Source: Caulobacterales bacterium 32-69-10
GTDB lineage: Bacteria; Pseudomonadota; Alphaproteobacteria; Caulobacterales; Caulobacteraceae
Direction of reading: 5' to 3'
Length of the DNA stretch: 50,011 nucleotides
NCBI GenBank assembly: GCA_002280485.1
Contig: NCED01000047.1
Span: 1 to 50,011 of the forward strand
Positions 17,114-25,848 of the stretch are shown here, piece after piece; position 1 is the stretch's first letter, and each line of letters begins with the position of its first letter. Made by a program: the position numbers and the translations under genes. The notes under the pieces are model-generated. The model did no database searches and was not told where the DNA came from. It saw only the letters and a program-made list of their open reading frames with translations.

Positions 17114-17565
17114 GCGGCGCCCCTGGCCGCAGGGGCGCTGGAGGTTAGCATGAAGGCGGCCTGGGCGGTCGCCACCGGGTCGGCGGGGTCGCCGTCGTGG
17201 GCGGTCGCGCGGACGAAGGCGACGGTGCGGGTCAGCTTGTAGCAGTGGGCGTGGGCGGTGATCGCCATGCCGGGTTCCGCCGGGCGCATGTAGTCGATGC
17301 GCAGGTCCAGGGTCGCGATCGGGGTGTATTCGGGCAGGCTGGCCCAAACCGCCTGGCCCAGGGTGTGATCGAGCAGGGTGGTCACCGCGCCGCCGGCGAT
17401 GACGCCGGTGTCCGGATCGCCGATCAGGTCTTTGCGGTAAGGCAGTCGCAGAACCGCCTCAGCATGATCGACCGAGACAAGCTCGCAGCCGAGTGCGTGG
17501 GCCTGGGGCGAGGCCTCGATCAGGGCCTGACCCATCGCCTTCATGGTCTCGAGCGGCTTGGTCAT
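17110..17565 (-). CDS. Hotdog-fold thioesterase (PaaI-like), first of two
   Basis: 151 aa from ATG 17565. The core hotdog helix carries TGVIAGGAVTTLLDHTLGQA. The usual His of the HGG motif is replaced by Ala here, while the Asp (LLD) is kept, as seen in some family members. TLDLRIDYMRPAEPG and AHCYKLTRTVAFVRATAHD match the back strands of the fold. The C-terminus is alanine-rich (TSSAPAARGAA). It forms a two-gene unit with the next thioesterase through a 4-bp overlap. A role in acyl-CoA turnover is expected; the substrate cannot be read. Confidence 0.87.
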   Translation of the reverse strand: MTKPLETMKAMGQALIEASPQAHALGCELVSVDHAEAVLRLPYRKDLIGDPDTGVIAGGAVTTLLDHTLGQAVWASLPEYTPIATLDLRIDYMRPAEPGMAITAHAHCYKLTRTVAFVRATAHDGDPADPVATAQAAFMLTSSAPAARGAA

Positions 17566-17595
17566 GGATCGCTTATAGCCGAGGGCTGGAACAGC

Positions 17596-17612
17596 GGAGG
17601 CGGGACGCCTCC
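17596..17612 (-). terminator. Hairpin after the M16 peptidase gene
   Basis: GGAGGCG-GGA-CGCCTCC is a perfect 7-bp stem with a 3-base loop, 28 bp past the M16 stop on the minus strand and before the first thioesterase. No T-run follows, so termination would be weak or factor-assisted. It marks the likely end of the long cox-surf1-thrC-M16 transcript. Confidence 0.4.
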
Positions 17613-17639
17613 AACTTATCGGCGATCACTTGATATTGT

Positions 17640-18911
17640 TCAAGCCGCAGCCAGGCCGGCGCGGAAGGCCTTGGCCGCGCCGGCGGACTTTTTCGGCCCC
17701 AGCACCGCCACCACGGCCTCGCCCGAACCCAGCACCCGCTCGCCCACCCGCGCCAGGTCGGCGGCGTCCACGGCGTCGATGGCCTCGGCCAGTTCGGCCG
17801 GGGCCAGGGGCCGGCCGAACAGCATCACCTGGCCGGCAGCCTGTTCGGCGCGGTTCAGCGGCGACTCGCGGCCCATGAACAGCGACGCCTTCGCCTGCGC
17901 CTTGGCCCGGGCCAGTTCGTGGGGCAGGACGCTGCGGGCCAGCTTGGCCGCCTCGCGCCCGCACAGCTCGGCGGTCTGGGTCACGTCGGCCGCCGCACAG
18001 CCGGCGTAGATGCCCAAGACGCCGACGTCCTCATAGGTCTCGGCATAGGCGTCGATGTTGTAGGCCAGCCCCCGTTCTTCGCGGGCCTCCTGGAACAGGC
18101 GCGACGACATGCCCCCGCCCAGGATTTCGGCGAACAGGCGCTGGGCGAAATAGTCGGGGTCGCGGGCGCCGCCCGCGGGCAGAAGGATGACCAGCTGGGC
18201 CTGCTCCAGGCGCCGCGCTTCTGTTACGTCGCCGTCGGCGAAGGCGGCCGGATGGGGCTCGGCCAGGGGCGGCTGGGGCGAGACCGCATCGCCGAAGTCC
18301 CGTGTCACCAGGGCCAGCAGTTCGTCTTCGTCGACGGCGCCGGCGGCCGCCACCACGATCCGCTCGGGGGCGTAAAGGCCGCGGTGGAAGCGGGCGAGAT
18401 CGGCTGTGGTGGCGACGCCGATGCTGTCGTTGGAGCCGAGGATCGGCCGGCCCAGGGACTGTCCGGCGAAGGCGCGGCTCTGGGCCAGGTCGAACACCCG
18501 GTCGTCGGGGGTGTCGGCGGCCTCGGCGATCTCCTGGCCGATGACGGCGATCTCGCGCTGCAGATCGCCGGCGTCGAGGGTCGGCCGGCGCACCAGGTCG
18601 GCGCAGACGGCGCTGGCGAGGTCCAGGCCCCCGTCCAGGAAGCGCACCTGATAGCTCGTGCGCTCATAGCCGGTGGCGGCGTTGATATGGCCGCCGCTGG
18701 ATTCGATCGCCTCGACGATGTCGCGGGCCGACCGGTCGCCGGCGCCCTTGAACACCATGTGCTCGAGCAGGTGGGACCAGCCGTTGCGGTCGGCCGCCTC
18801 CCAGCGCGCCCCGCCGCGGATCACCACCGACAGGGCCGCGCTCTCAAGGCCGGCGATAGGGTCGCAGACGACGCGGACGCCGTTGGGGAGAGTGTGGAGG
18901 CGGGCGCTCAC
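17640..18911 (-). CDS. M16-family zinc peptidase (processing-peptidase-like)
   Basis: Inverzincin of the M16 family, related to mitochondrial processing peptidase beta. The inverted zinc motif HLLEH (H47, E50, H51) lies in WSHLLEHMVFKGAGDRSA. The downstream glutamate expected about 75 residues later falls in the EIAVIGQEIAEAADTPDDRV region. The 423-residue length is right for the one-chain family. GGGMSSRLFQEAREERGLAY is the conserved second-domain motif. The GTG start at 18911 overlaps the thrC stop as GTGA, so it is translated with thrC. The thrC-M16 pairing is common in alphaproteobacteria. The natural substrate is not known. Confidence 0.92.
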   Translation of the reverse strand: MSARLHTLPNGVRVVCDPIAGLESAALSVVIRGGARWEAADRNGWSHLLEHMVFKGAGDRSARDIVEAIESSGGHINAATGYERTSYQVRFLDGGLDLASAVCADLVRRPTLDAGDLQREIAVIGQEIAEAADTPDDRVFDLAQSRAFAGQSLGRPILGSNDSIGVATTADLARFHRGLYAPERIVVAAAGAVDEDELLALVTRDFGDAVSPQPPLAEPHPAAFADGDVTEARRLEQAQLVILLPAGGARDPDYFAQRLFAEILGGGMSSRLFQEAREERGLAYNIDAYAETYEDVGVLGIYAGCAAADVTQTAELCGREAAKLARSVLPHELARAKAQAKASLFMGRESPLNRAEQAAGQVMLFGRPLAPAELAEAIDAVDAADLARVGERVLGSGEAVVAVLGPKKSAGAAKAFRAGLAAA

Positions 18912-20302
18912 GCCACCCCTGCGAACTGGCGCACATAGCGCTTCACGGCGTCGGCGTCGGCGGGAAGGTGGTCGATGCGCTCGACCAGGGTGAAGAGGTC
19001 GCGGGCGCGGTCGTGGATGGCCGGCTCCAGGCCCGTGGCGGCCTGGACCGCTTCGGGGAACTTGGCCGGGTGGGCGGTGGACAGCACCACCAGGGGCGCG
19101 TCGCTGGCCGCCACGCGTTTCGCCGCGGCCACGGCGACCGCCGTGTGGGGGTCGATGACCTCGCCGGTGGTGTCGAGGGTCGCCTTGATGGTGCGGGCGG
19201 TCTCGGCCTCGTCCACGGCGACGCCGGTGAACAGGGCGGCCAGATCACCGAAAGCCTGGGTCGGCAGGTCGATGGCGCCCGTGGCGGCGAAGGCCTCGAA
19301 GGCGCGCTTGGTATGGGCCGCGTCGCGGCCGACCGCCTCGAAGTAGAGCCGCTCGAAGTTCGAGGCGATCTGGATGTCCATCGCCGGGCTCTGGGTCGCC
19401 ACCACCTCGCCGCGCGCATAGCGGCCGGTGGAGAAGGCGCGGGCCACGATGTCGTTCGAATTGGTGGCGACGACGAAGCGGTCGATGGGCAGGCCCATCT
19501 TCATGGCGACGTAGCCGGCGAAGGCGTCGCCGAAGTTGCCGGTGGGGATGCAGAAGCCGACCGGACGGGCAGGGCCGCCGAGGGCCACGGCGGCGGTGAA
19601 ATAGTAGACGGCCTGGGCCGCGACCCGGGCCCAGTTGATCGAATTGACCCCCGACAGGTCGACCGCGGTGCGGAAATCGTCGTCGGCGAACATCGCCTTC
19701 ACGATGGCCTGGCAGTCGTCGAAGGTCCCGTCGACCGCTGCGCAGGCGACGTTGGCGTCGGCCGTGGTGGTCATGAACCGGCGCTGCACCTCGGAGATGC
19801 GCCCTTCCGGGAACAGGGCCAGGATCCGCGCGTGCCGGGCGCCGCGGAAGGCCTCGACCGCCGCGCCGCCGGTGTCGCCGGAGGTGGCGCAGACGATGGT
19901 CAGGGTGCGCCCGCGGTGGGCCAACACATGGTCGTACAGCCGCGCCAGCAGCTGCATCGCCACGTCCTTGAAGGCGAGGGTCGGGCCGTGGAACAGCTCC
20001 AGCAGCCACAGGCCGCTGTCGAGCTGCTTCAGCGGGGTCGCGGCCGGGTGGGCGAAGGTGGCGTAGGCCTCGGCGCACAGGCGGTCGATGACATCACGCT
20101 CGATGTCGTCGCCGGCGAAGCGCGCCAGCACCGCGGCGGCGACCTGTGCATAGGGGCGCCCGGCGAAGGCGGCGATCTCATCGGCTGTGAACGTGGGCCA
20201 GGCTTCGGGGATATAGAGGCCGCCGTCGGGCGCGAGGCCCGCCAGCAGGGTCTCGGCGAATCCGACCGGCGCGGCGCCGCCGCGGGTGGAGACGTAGCGC
20301 AT
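18908..20302 (-). CDS. thrC: Threonine synthase
   Basis: PLP enzyme converting O-phosphohomoserine to threonine, the last step of threonine biosynthesis. The 464-residue product begins MRYVSTRGGAAPVGF, has the PLP lysine in HGPTLAFKD (K112), the phosphate-binding TSGDTGGAAVEAFRG and the IPTGNFGDAFAGY loop. It matches the long (type with N-terminal 'YVSTRG') threonine synthases of proteobacteria and fungi. It starts 6 bp after the surf1 stop and overlaps the M16 start. Its place behind cytochrome oxidase assembly genes is positional conservation, with no metabolic link evident. Confidence 0.96.
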   Translation of the reverse strand: MRYVSTRGGAAPVGFAETLLAGLAPDGGLYIPEAWPTFTADEIAAFAGRPYAQVAAAVLARFAGDDIERDVIDRLCAEAYATFAHPAATPLKQLDSGLWLLELFHGPTLAFKDVAMQLLARLYDHVLAHRGRTLTIVCATSGDTGGAAVEAFRGARHARILALFPEGRISEVQRRFMTTTADANVACAAVDGTFDDCQAIVKAMFADDDFRTAVDLSGVNSINWARVAAQAVYYFTAAVALGGPARPVGFCIPTGNFGDAFAGYVAMKMGLPIDRFVVATNSNDIVARAFSTGRYARGEVVATQSPAMDIQIASNFERLYFEAVGRDAAHTKRAFEAFAATGAIDLPTQAFGDLAALFTGVAVDEAETARTIKATLDTTGEVIDPHTAVAVAAAKRVAASDAPLVVLSTAHPAKFPEAVQAATGLEPAIHDRARDLFTLVERIDHLPADADAVKRYVRQFAGVA

Positions 20303-20308
20303 GGGGGA

Positions 20309-21037
20309 TCAGGCCTTCCGGTCTCGAACGAGTTTGGCGATGTAGACGCCAATCAGCGCCAGGGCGAGCCCGAACCAGGTCAGGGCGTATTCGAAATGGC
20401 GATTGGGGATGTCCGTCGGCAGGGGCGCCGGCTGCGGGCCGGGCCCGCGCGGGGCCGGGCTCTCCAGCATCAGGAAGATCGGCGCCGGGTCGGGCGCGCC
20501 AAGGGCCGCGGCCATGGCGGCGGGGTCGCGGCGGTACCAGTCGTTGCGCTCGGCGTTGTTCTTGGGCGTGAACATGCTGCCCGGGTCGCCCTTGCGCAGG
20601 ACGCCGACGATGGGCCGGCCAAGGGCCTGGGGCGTGGTCGGGGTGTCGACCACCTCGCGCGGGATGAAGCCGCGATCGACCAGGATGGTGCGGTAGGGCG
20701 CAGCGTCTATCGGGCAGGCGGCGATCAGCCGGTAGCCGGACACCCCGTTCCTCAGGCCGTAAAGACGAACGGTAGGCAGGCGCTCCAGGGCCGGGCAGGT
20801 GGTCTGGGCGCGGACGTAGTCGATGTCGACCTGGTCGGGCAGGCGGCGCAGCACCACCTCGAGCGGCTCGGCCGGCGCGGCCCTCAGCGCCTCGATGCGG
20901 GCGATCAAGGCCAGCTTCCAGGCCATGCGCTGCAGCTGCCAGGTCCCGAGGCCGACGAGGATCAGGACGCAGACGGTGACCGCGGCGGCCAGGCCGAAGC
21001 CGAAGCGGCGTGGGGCGATGGCGGGAAGCTCAGTCAT
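20309..21037 (-). CDS. SURF1-family cytochrome oxidase assembly protein
   Basis: SURF1 (Shy1) proteins help insert heme a into subunit I of cytochrome aa3 oxidase. The 242-residue product has the diagnostic two-helix layout: helix 1 at about 12-33 followed by the family motif LGTWQLQRMAWK, a large periplasmic domain, and helix 2 near the C-terminus after NRHFEYALTWFGLAL. VDRGFIPRE is the conserved mid-domain segment. It overlaps the DUF983 gene by 8 bp and lies 6 bp before thrC, so it is part of the cox operon. Members are often left unnamed or called surf1/shyI. Confidence 0.93.
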   Translation of the reverse strand: MTELPAIAPRRFGFGLAAAVTVCVLILVGLGTWQLQRMAWKLALIARIEALRAAPAEPLEVVLRRLPDQVDIDYVRAQTTCPALERLPTVRLYGLRNGVSGYRLIAACPIDAAPYRTILVDRGFIPREVVDTPTTPQALGRPIVGVLRKGDPGSMFTPKNNAERNDWYRRDPAAMAAALGAPDPAPIFLMLESPAPRGPGPQPAPLPTDIPNRHFEYALTWFGLALALIGVYIAKLVRDRKA

Positions 21038-21386
21038 GACGCGCTTGCGACGCCCTGTGGTGGAACTGCATGGCCACCAGCACGCCCTTGAACGGGGGCA
21101 GGAGGCGCAGTGAGAGGCCGGTGGCGAGCAACGGCCACAGGGTCATATGGATCCACATGGGCGGCTTGAGGGCCACTTCGGTGAACAGGGCGGCGAAACA
21201 GACCACCGCGCCGACGATCAGAATGATGAAGACCGCCGGACCGTCCCCGGAGTCGGCCTTGATCAGGTCGAATCCACAGACGGCGCAGCGGTCCCGGATT
21301 TTCAGATAGCCCGCGAATAGCGGGCCTTTGCCGCAGTTGGGACACCGGCAGGCGAGTCCCGCGATGATCGGGTTCACGCCTGCCAT
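21030..21386 (-). CDS. DUF983 family membrane protein
   Basis: Small protein (118 aa from ATG 21386) found in cox gene clusters of alphaproteobacteria; function unknown, suspected to aid oxidase biogenesis. Two CxxC knuckles (CRCPNCGKG and RCAVCGFD) form a probable zinc or metal site at the N-terminus. Two membrane helices follow (FIILIVGAVVCFAALFTEVA and HMTLWPLLATGLSLRLLPPF), then a short basic tail. The open frame extends to 21461, but the family N-terminus begins MAGVNPIIAGLACRCPNC. It lies 13 bp after ctaE and overlaps surf1. Confidence 0.88.
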   Translation of the reverse strand: MAGVNPIIAGLACRCPNCGKGPLFAGYLKIRDRCAVCGFDLIKADSGDGPAVFIILIVGAVVCFAALFTEVALKPPMWIHMTLWPLLATGLSLRLLPPFKGVLVAMQFHHRASQARHD

Positions 21387-21399
21387 GTCGGAACTGTCC

Positions 21400-22236
21400 C
21401 TAACCCGCGTGCCCGCGGAAAACCACGTAGATGAAGGCGAACAGGAACAGCCACACCACATCGACGAAGTGCCAGTACCAGGCCGCCGCCTCGAAGCCGA
21501 AGTGCTTCTGGGGGGTGAACTGGCCAGCCAGCAGCCGGACCAGGCAGATGATCAGGAAGATGGTGCCGATGAGGACGTGGAAGTAGAGGCCGGAGCTCGC
21601 CGCCTCTGCGTTGAAGAACAGGTTCTCGTGGATGATCTCGCGGTACTCGTAGGCCTGGATCGCGGTGAACATCATCCCGAGCAGGACGGTGAGCAGCAGG
21701 GCGATCTTGGCCCCCTTGCGGTCGCCGGTCTGGATGGCGTGGTGCGCCCAGGTGACCGTGGTGCCCGAGGTGAGCAGGGTCAGGGTGTTGATCAGCGGGA
21801 AGTGCCAGGGGTCGAGGGTCTCGACGCCGGCCGGCGGGAACGTGCCCCAGGCGGCGCGGACCTCTTCGATGGCCGAGGCGGTGCGCACTTCGTGGAACAG
21901 GGCCATTTCGAAGAAGACCCAGAACCACGCCACGAAGAACATCACCTCGGAGGCGATGAACAGCATCATGCCGTAGCGCAGGCCGATCGAGACGACGGGG
22001 GTGTGGTCGCCGCCGCGGCTCTCCTTCACCACATCGGCCCACCAGCCGTACATGGTGTAGAGGATGCCGGCGAGGCCAAGCGCCCAGACCCACCAGGTGC
22101 CCGAGGGCAGGCCGAACAGGCCCTTGAAATGGATCACCAGACCCATGGTGAAGACCACCGCCGCGGCAGACCCGGTAAGGGGCCACGGGCTCGGGTTGAC
22201 GAGGTGGTAGTCGTGTTTGACGGCGTCCTGAGCCAT
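21400..22236 (-). CDS. ctaE: Cytochrome c oxidase subunit III
   Basis: Core subunit III of the aa3-type oxidase, an integral membrane protein without redox centres that stabilises subunit I and its proton uptake. The 278-residue product starts MAQDAVKHDYHLVNPSPWPL and has seven predicted helices. Family landmarks are RYGMMLFIASEVMFFVAWFW, TLLTSGTTVTWAHHA, TAIQAYEY and WYWHFVDVVWLFLF. It follows ctaG after a gap of about 110 bp that contains a possible internal promoter (CTATAGC) but no clear terminator. The gene is intact, in contrast to ctaD in the same cluster. Confidence 0.96.
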   Translation of the reverse strand: MAQDAVKHDYHLVNPSPWPLTGSAAAVVFTMGLVIHFKGLFGLPSGTWWVWALGLAGILYTMYGWWADVVKESRGGDHTPVVSIGLRYGMMLFIASEVMFFVAWFWVFFEMALFHEVRTASAIEEVRAAWGTFPPAGVETLDPWHFPLINTLTLLTSGTTVTWAHHAIQTGDRKGAKIALLLTVLLGMMFTAIQAYEYREIIHENLFFNAEAASSGLYFHVLIGTIFLIICLVRLLAGQFTPQKHFGFEAAAWYWHFVDVVWLFLFAFIYVVFRGHAG

Positions 22237-22345
22237 GTAGCCCCTAAGCCTCCGGCGGCGTGAAAGATCGTTCGCCGACTCCCTGAACCAGGGGGCCGGC
22301 GGTTGCGGTACGCTATAGCCCTGCGATCACCGCGACGCCAAGGGC

Positions 22346-22912
22346 TTAGCTGCTCTTGGGCACGGGGAAGAAGGTGTAGGAGAGGGTTATTTCCTCGAAT
22401 CCCGTCGTCTGGCGGTCGGACGCGTATTTCGGCTGCACGTAATAGATCACCGGAAAACGCATTTCGGTGTGCGCCGGGATGGTCTGGGCGTCGAAGCAGA
22501 AGCACTGGGTCTTGACGAAATAGGCCCCCGCCGCCTCGGGCACGACGTTGAAGGTGGCCCGGCCGGTCATGGGCTGGTCCGAATCGTTGCGCACCTTGAA
22601 CCAGGCTTGGCCCGGGGCCCCGAGGCGGACGTCCTGGGTGTTCTGCTCGGCCTCGAACATCCACGGCAGGCCGCGGACGTTGGTGTCGAAGCGCACCGTC
22701 ACCACCCGCTTGATGGCGGCCTCGGCGGGGTCGCCGGTTCCGCGCTTGACGGTGCCGTCGAAGCCGGTGAGTTGGCAGAACGCCCGATACAACGGCACGG
22801 CGGCGTAGGCGGCGCCGACCATGGAGACGGCGAAGCCGGCGCAGATCAGCCCGACCAGATGGCGGCGGGACTTGGACTTGGCCTCGGGCGAGGGGGCGGA
22901 CGGCTCAGGCAT
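22346..22912 (-). CDS. ctaG: Cytochrome c oxidase assembly protein CtaG (Cox11)
   Basis: Copper chaperone that delivers Cu to the CuB site of subunit I. The 188-residue product has a short cytoplasmic tail, one helix (about 18-40: VGLICAGFAVSMVGAAYAAV), the conserved PLYRAFCQLTGF, and the copper-binding motif CFCF (C137, C139) in YFVKTQCFCFDAQTI, followed by MRFPVIYYV. All residues expected for function are present. The start ATG 22912 overlaps the small coxF-like gene by 8 bp, indicating coupled translation. Confidence 0.96.
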   Translation of the reverse strand: MPEPSAPSPEAKSKSRRHLVGLICAGFAVSMVGAAYAAVPLYRAFCQLTGFDGTVKRGTGDPAEAAIKRVVTVRFDTNVRGLPWMFEAEQNTQDVRLGAPGQAWFKVRNDSDQPMTGRATFNVVPEAAGAYFVKTQCFCFDAQTIPAHTEMRFPVIYYVQPKYASDRQTTGFEEITLSYTFFPVPKSS

Positions 22913-23063
22913 GGGGCGCCGTCGTCAGCTTGAGCAGGCTGATCACGAAGACCAGCACCACGAAGGCCACGAGGCCCAGGGCGATCGCCATGCTGCGCTG
23001 GCGGCGCGCCTTGGAGGCGGCCTCCGACTCGCCGAATGGATTGGTACGGGTGGGCTGGTTCAC
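22905..23063 (-). CDS. CoxF-like small membrane protein
   Basis: A 52-residue gene between ctaB and ctaG. It starts GTG 23063, overlapping the ctaB stop as GTGA, and its TGA (22907-22905) lies inside the ctaG start region. The protein has a polar N-terminus ([20 protein letters not shown]) and one membrane helix ([20 protein letters not shown]), ending KLTTAPHA. Small genes at this exact place in alphaproteobacterial cox clusters are called coxF; their role is not established. Overlaps on both sides and a clean helix support a real gene. Confidence 0.8.
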   Translation of the reverse strand: MNQPTRTNPFGESEAASKARRQRSMAIALGLVAFVVLVFVISLLKLTTAPHA

Positions 23064-24052
23064 GCGGCGCCTCCCAGGCCATGCTCGACCAGCAGGGCGG
23101 CGAACAGGGCGAGCAGATAAAGGATTGAAAAGGCGAAGAGGTCGCGGGCGGGGCGGGCCTCGACCTTGGGATCATAGAGCACGCCCTCGCCCGCGGCGTC
23201 GCTGTCGCCGGCCCGGCTGCGGAACAGGCGCACGGCCAGGAGCAGGAAGGCCGCCCCGCCGCCGGCCGCCACCGCCCCGTAGAGCATGCCGCCCAGGCCC
23301 GTCAGTACAGGCACGAAGCCGAGGGGGGCGAGGAGAAGGCTGTAGACCAGGATCTGCAGGCGGGTGGACTTGGCGCCCTTGACCACGGGCATCATCGGCA
23401 CCCCGGCCTTGGCGTAGTCGCCGCTGGTGTAGAGCGACAGGGCCCAGAAGTGGGGCGGGGTCCACATGAAGATGATGGCGCACAGCAGCCAGGCGTTCAG
23501 GGGCGCGGTTCCGGAGGCCGCGGCCCAGCCGACCACCGGGGGCAGGGCGCCGGCAAGGCCGCCGATGACGATGTTCTGCGGCGTAGAGCGCTTGAGCCAG
23601 ATCGTATAGACCACGGCGTAGAACAGGATGGTGAAGGCCAGCAGGCCGGCGGCGACCCAGTTCAGGGCCAGGCCCATCACCATCACCGAGAACAGGGACA
23701 GGGCCCCGCCGAAGAAGGCCGCGTCGCCCCGGCTGACCCGGCCCGCCGGCACGGGCCGGCCGCGGGTGCGGCGCATCAGCGCGTCGATGTCGGAATCCCA
23801 GGCCATGTTGAGCGCGCCGGATGCGCCGGCGCCGACGGCGACGCACAGGATGGCGATGGCGCCCAGGATCGGGTTGATCGTCTGCTCGGCGCAGACCAGC
23901 CCGGTCAGGGCGGTGAACACCACCAGCGACATGACGCGGGGCTTCAGCAGCGAGAAGTAGTCGCCGGCGCTGGCGTTCCTCTCCGGCGTCGCGGCGCCCG
24001 GATCGGCCCGTTCTGTCTCTGAGAGGGGGGCGGACATTGCGGCGTCGCTCAT
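23060..24052 (-). CDS. ctaB: Protoheme IX farnesyltransferase (heme O synthase)
   Basis: UbiA-family membrane prenyltransferase that farnesylates heme b to heme O, the precursor of heme A for the oxidase. The first aspartate motif is NMAWDSDID (N82, D86, D90) followed by [11 protein letters not shown]. The second is the [14 protein letters not shown] loop. [13 protein letters not shown] is also diagnostic. About eight to nine helices. I use ATG 24052 (330 aa); an alternative ATG lies five codons in, and the frame is open to 24121. Neither start has a strong ribosome site. It overlaps the coxF-like gene and is separated from ctaD by a terminator. Confidence 0.94.
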   Translation of the reverse strand: MSDAAMSAPLSETERADPGAATPERNASAGDYFSLLKPRVMSLVVFTALTGLVCAEQTINPILGAIAILCVAVGAGASGALNMAWDSDIDALMRRTRGRPVPAGRVSRGDAAFFGGALSLFSVMVMGLALNWVAAGLLAFTILFYAVVYTIWLKRSTPQNIVIGGLAGALPPVVGWAAASGTAPLNAWLLCAIIFMWTPPHFWALSLYTSGDYAKAGVPMMPVVKGAKSTRLQILVYSLLLAPLGFVPVLTGLGGMLYGAVAAGGGAAFLLLAVRLFRSRAGDSDAAGEGVLYDPKVEARPARDLFAFSILYLLALFAALLVEHGLGGAA

Positions 24053-24079
24053 GGGAAAAGACTGCCCCGGAAAACGGAA

Positions 24080-24111
24080 AAGGCGCGGGGGGTGCGACCC
24101 GCCCGCGCCTT
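24080..24111 (-). terminator. Intrinsic terminator after ctaD
   Basis: On the minus strand, AAGGCGCGGG pairs perfectly with CCCGCGCCTT across a 12-base loop, and TTCCGTTTTCC follows. It lies about 40 bp past the ctaD stop and before ctaB. It should end the ctaC-ctaD transcript or attenuate reading into the assembly genes, a way to set structural over assembly gene dosage. Confidence 0.75.
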
Positions 24112-24151
24112 CAACGCTCATTTTACGGCCCGTTCAAGGCCCCAGATCACC

Positions 24152-25818
24152 TCAGTGGGCTTCGGGGTGCACGTGGGGCAGTTCGTTGAACTGGTGGAAC
24201 GGAGGCGGCGAGGGCAGGGTCCACTCGAGGGTGGTCGCGCCCGGGCCCCACGGATTGGCCTCGGCCTTGCGCCGGCGGATGGCGGCCTCGGCCAGCATCA
24301 CCAGGAAGATCACCACGCCAGCGGCGGCGATCACGTAGCCGAAGGAGGACACGCCGTTCCAGTAGGCGAAGGCGTCGGGATAGTCGACGTAGCGCCGGGG
24401 CATGCCCTGCATCCCGAGGAAGTGCTGCGGGAAGAAGATCAGGTTCACGCCGACGAACATGACCCAGAAGTGGGCCGCGCCGAGGAACTCGTTGTACTTC
24501 ACGCCCCACATCTTCTCGAACCAGTAGTAGAAGCCGGCGAAGATCGCGAAGACGGCCCCGAGGCTGAGCACGTAGTGGAAGTGCGCCACCACGTAGTAGG
24601 TGTCGTGGAAGGAGTAGTCGATGCCGGCGTTGGCCAGGACGACGCCCGTGACGCCGCCGACCGTGAACAGGAAGATGAAGCCCATCGCCCACAGCATCGG
24701 CGTCTTGAAGTCGATGGAGCCGCCCCACATCGTGGCGATCCAGGAGAAGATCTTGATGCCGGTGGGGACCGCGATGACCATGGTCGCGGCGACGAAATAG
24801 GCCTGCAGGTTCACGTTCATGCCGACCGAGAACATGTGGTGCGCCCACACCACGAAGCCGACGAAGCCGATGGCGACCATGGCGTAGGCCATGGCGAGGT
24901 AGCCGAACACGGGCTTGCGCGAGAAGGTCGAGACGATGTGGCTGATCATGCCGAAGCCCGGCAGGATCAGGATGTACACCTCGGGGTGACCGAAGAACCA
25001 GAACAGGTGCTGGTACATCACCGGGTCGCCGCCGCCCGCCGGGTTGAAGAACGAGGTCCCGAAGTTGCGGTCGGTCAGCAGCATGGTGATGGCGCCGGCC
25101 AGGACCGGCAGGGACAGCAGCAGCAGGAAGGCGGTGATCAGCACCGACCACACGAACAGCGGCATGCGGTGCAGGGTCATGCCCGGGGCGCGCATGTTGA
25201 AGATGGTGGTGATGAAGTTGATCGCGCCGAGGATCGAGCTGGCGCCTGGAGCGAGAAGATCACCAGGTCCATCGACGGTCCGGTCTGGCCGGAGGTCGAG
25301 AGCGGCGGATAGAGCGTCCAGCCCCCGCCGAAGCCCTTGCCGGTGCCGCCGTCGACGAACATCGAGGTGACCAGCAGGACCCAAGAGGCCATCAGCAGCC
25401 AGAACGAGATATTGTTCATCCGCGGGAAGGCCATGTCCGGCGCGCCGATCATCAGCGGCACGAACCAGTTGCCGAAGCCGCCGATCATGGCGGGCATGAC
25501 CATGAAGAAGATCATGATCACGGCGTGGGCCGTCACGACCACGTTGTAGCCGTTCTTGGAGGCTTCGACGAAGCCCCACTGGGCGATGGGGGAACCGGGG
25601 GTGAAGACCTGGAGACCCGGCTCGGCCAGCTCCCACCGGATCAGCCCGGAAAAGGCGCCGCCCACCAGGCCCGCCATGATGGCGAACAGGATGTACAGGG
25701 TGCCGATATCCTTGTGGTTCGTGGAGAAGAACCACCGGGTGAAGAAGCCGGGCTTGTGGTCATGGGCGTCATGCCCGTGACCGTGATCGTCGTGTGCGTG
25801 GGAAGCCGGGGTCGCCAT
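24152..25818 (-). pseudogene. ctaD: Cytochrome c oxidase subunit I, split by a 7-nt deletion
   Basis: Catalytic subunit of aa3 oxidase. From ATG 25818 the frame gives an unusual His-rich N-terminus ([15 protein letters not shown]), [11 protein letters not shown], the heme a ligand region [20 protein letters not shown], and reads to MDLVIFSLQ. Homology then continues in a second frame as [12 protein letters not shown] through [17 protein letters not shown] (CuB His and Tyr), VWAHHMF and [12 protein letters not shown] to 24152. Family members read SLHLAGASS here; the text CTCCA|GGCGCC (junction 25246/25247) lacks exactly CCTGGCC or equivalent. Everything else is well conserved, so either a very recent lesion or a sequencing error must be considered. 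Confidence 0.85.
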
Positions 25819-25848
25819 TGCGTTAAGCCTTGCTCGAAACCAAGCGTA

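Noticed and set aside
18968..21091. Plus-strand open frame of about 700 codons opposite M16, thrC and surf1
   Set aside because: It lies antisense to three well-recognised genes, its translation is low-complexity Gly/Arg/Asp-rich text, and high GC alone keeps such frames open.
25241..25251. Programmed ribosomal frameshift in ctaD
   Set aside because: No slippery heptamer, no downstream stem, and subunit I genes are not known to use recoding; the 7-nt loss explains the shift fully.
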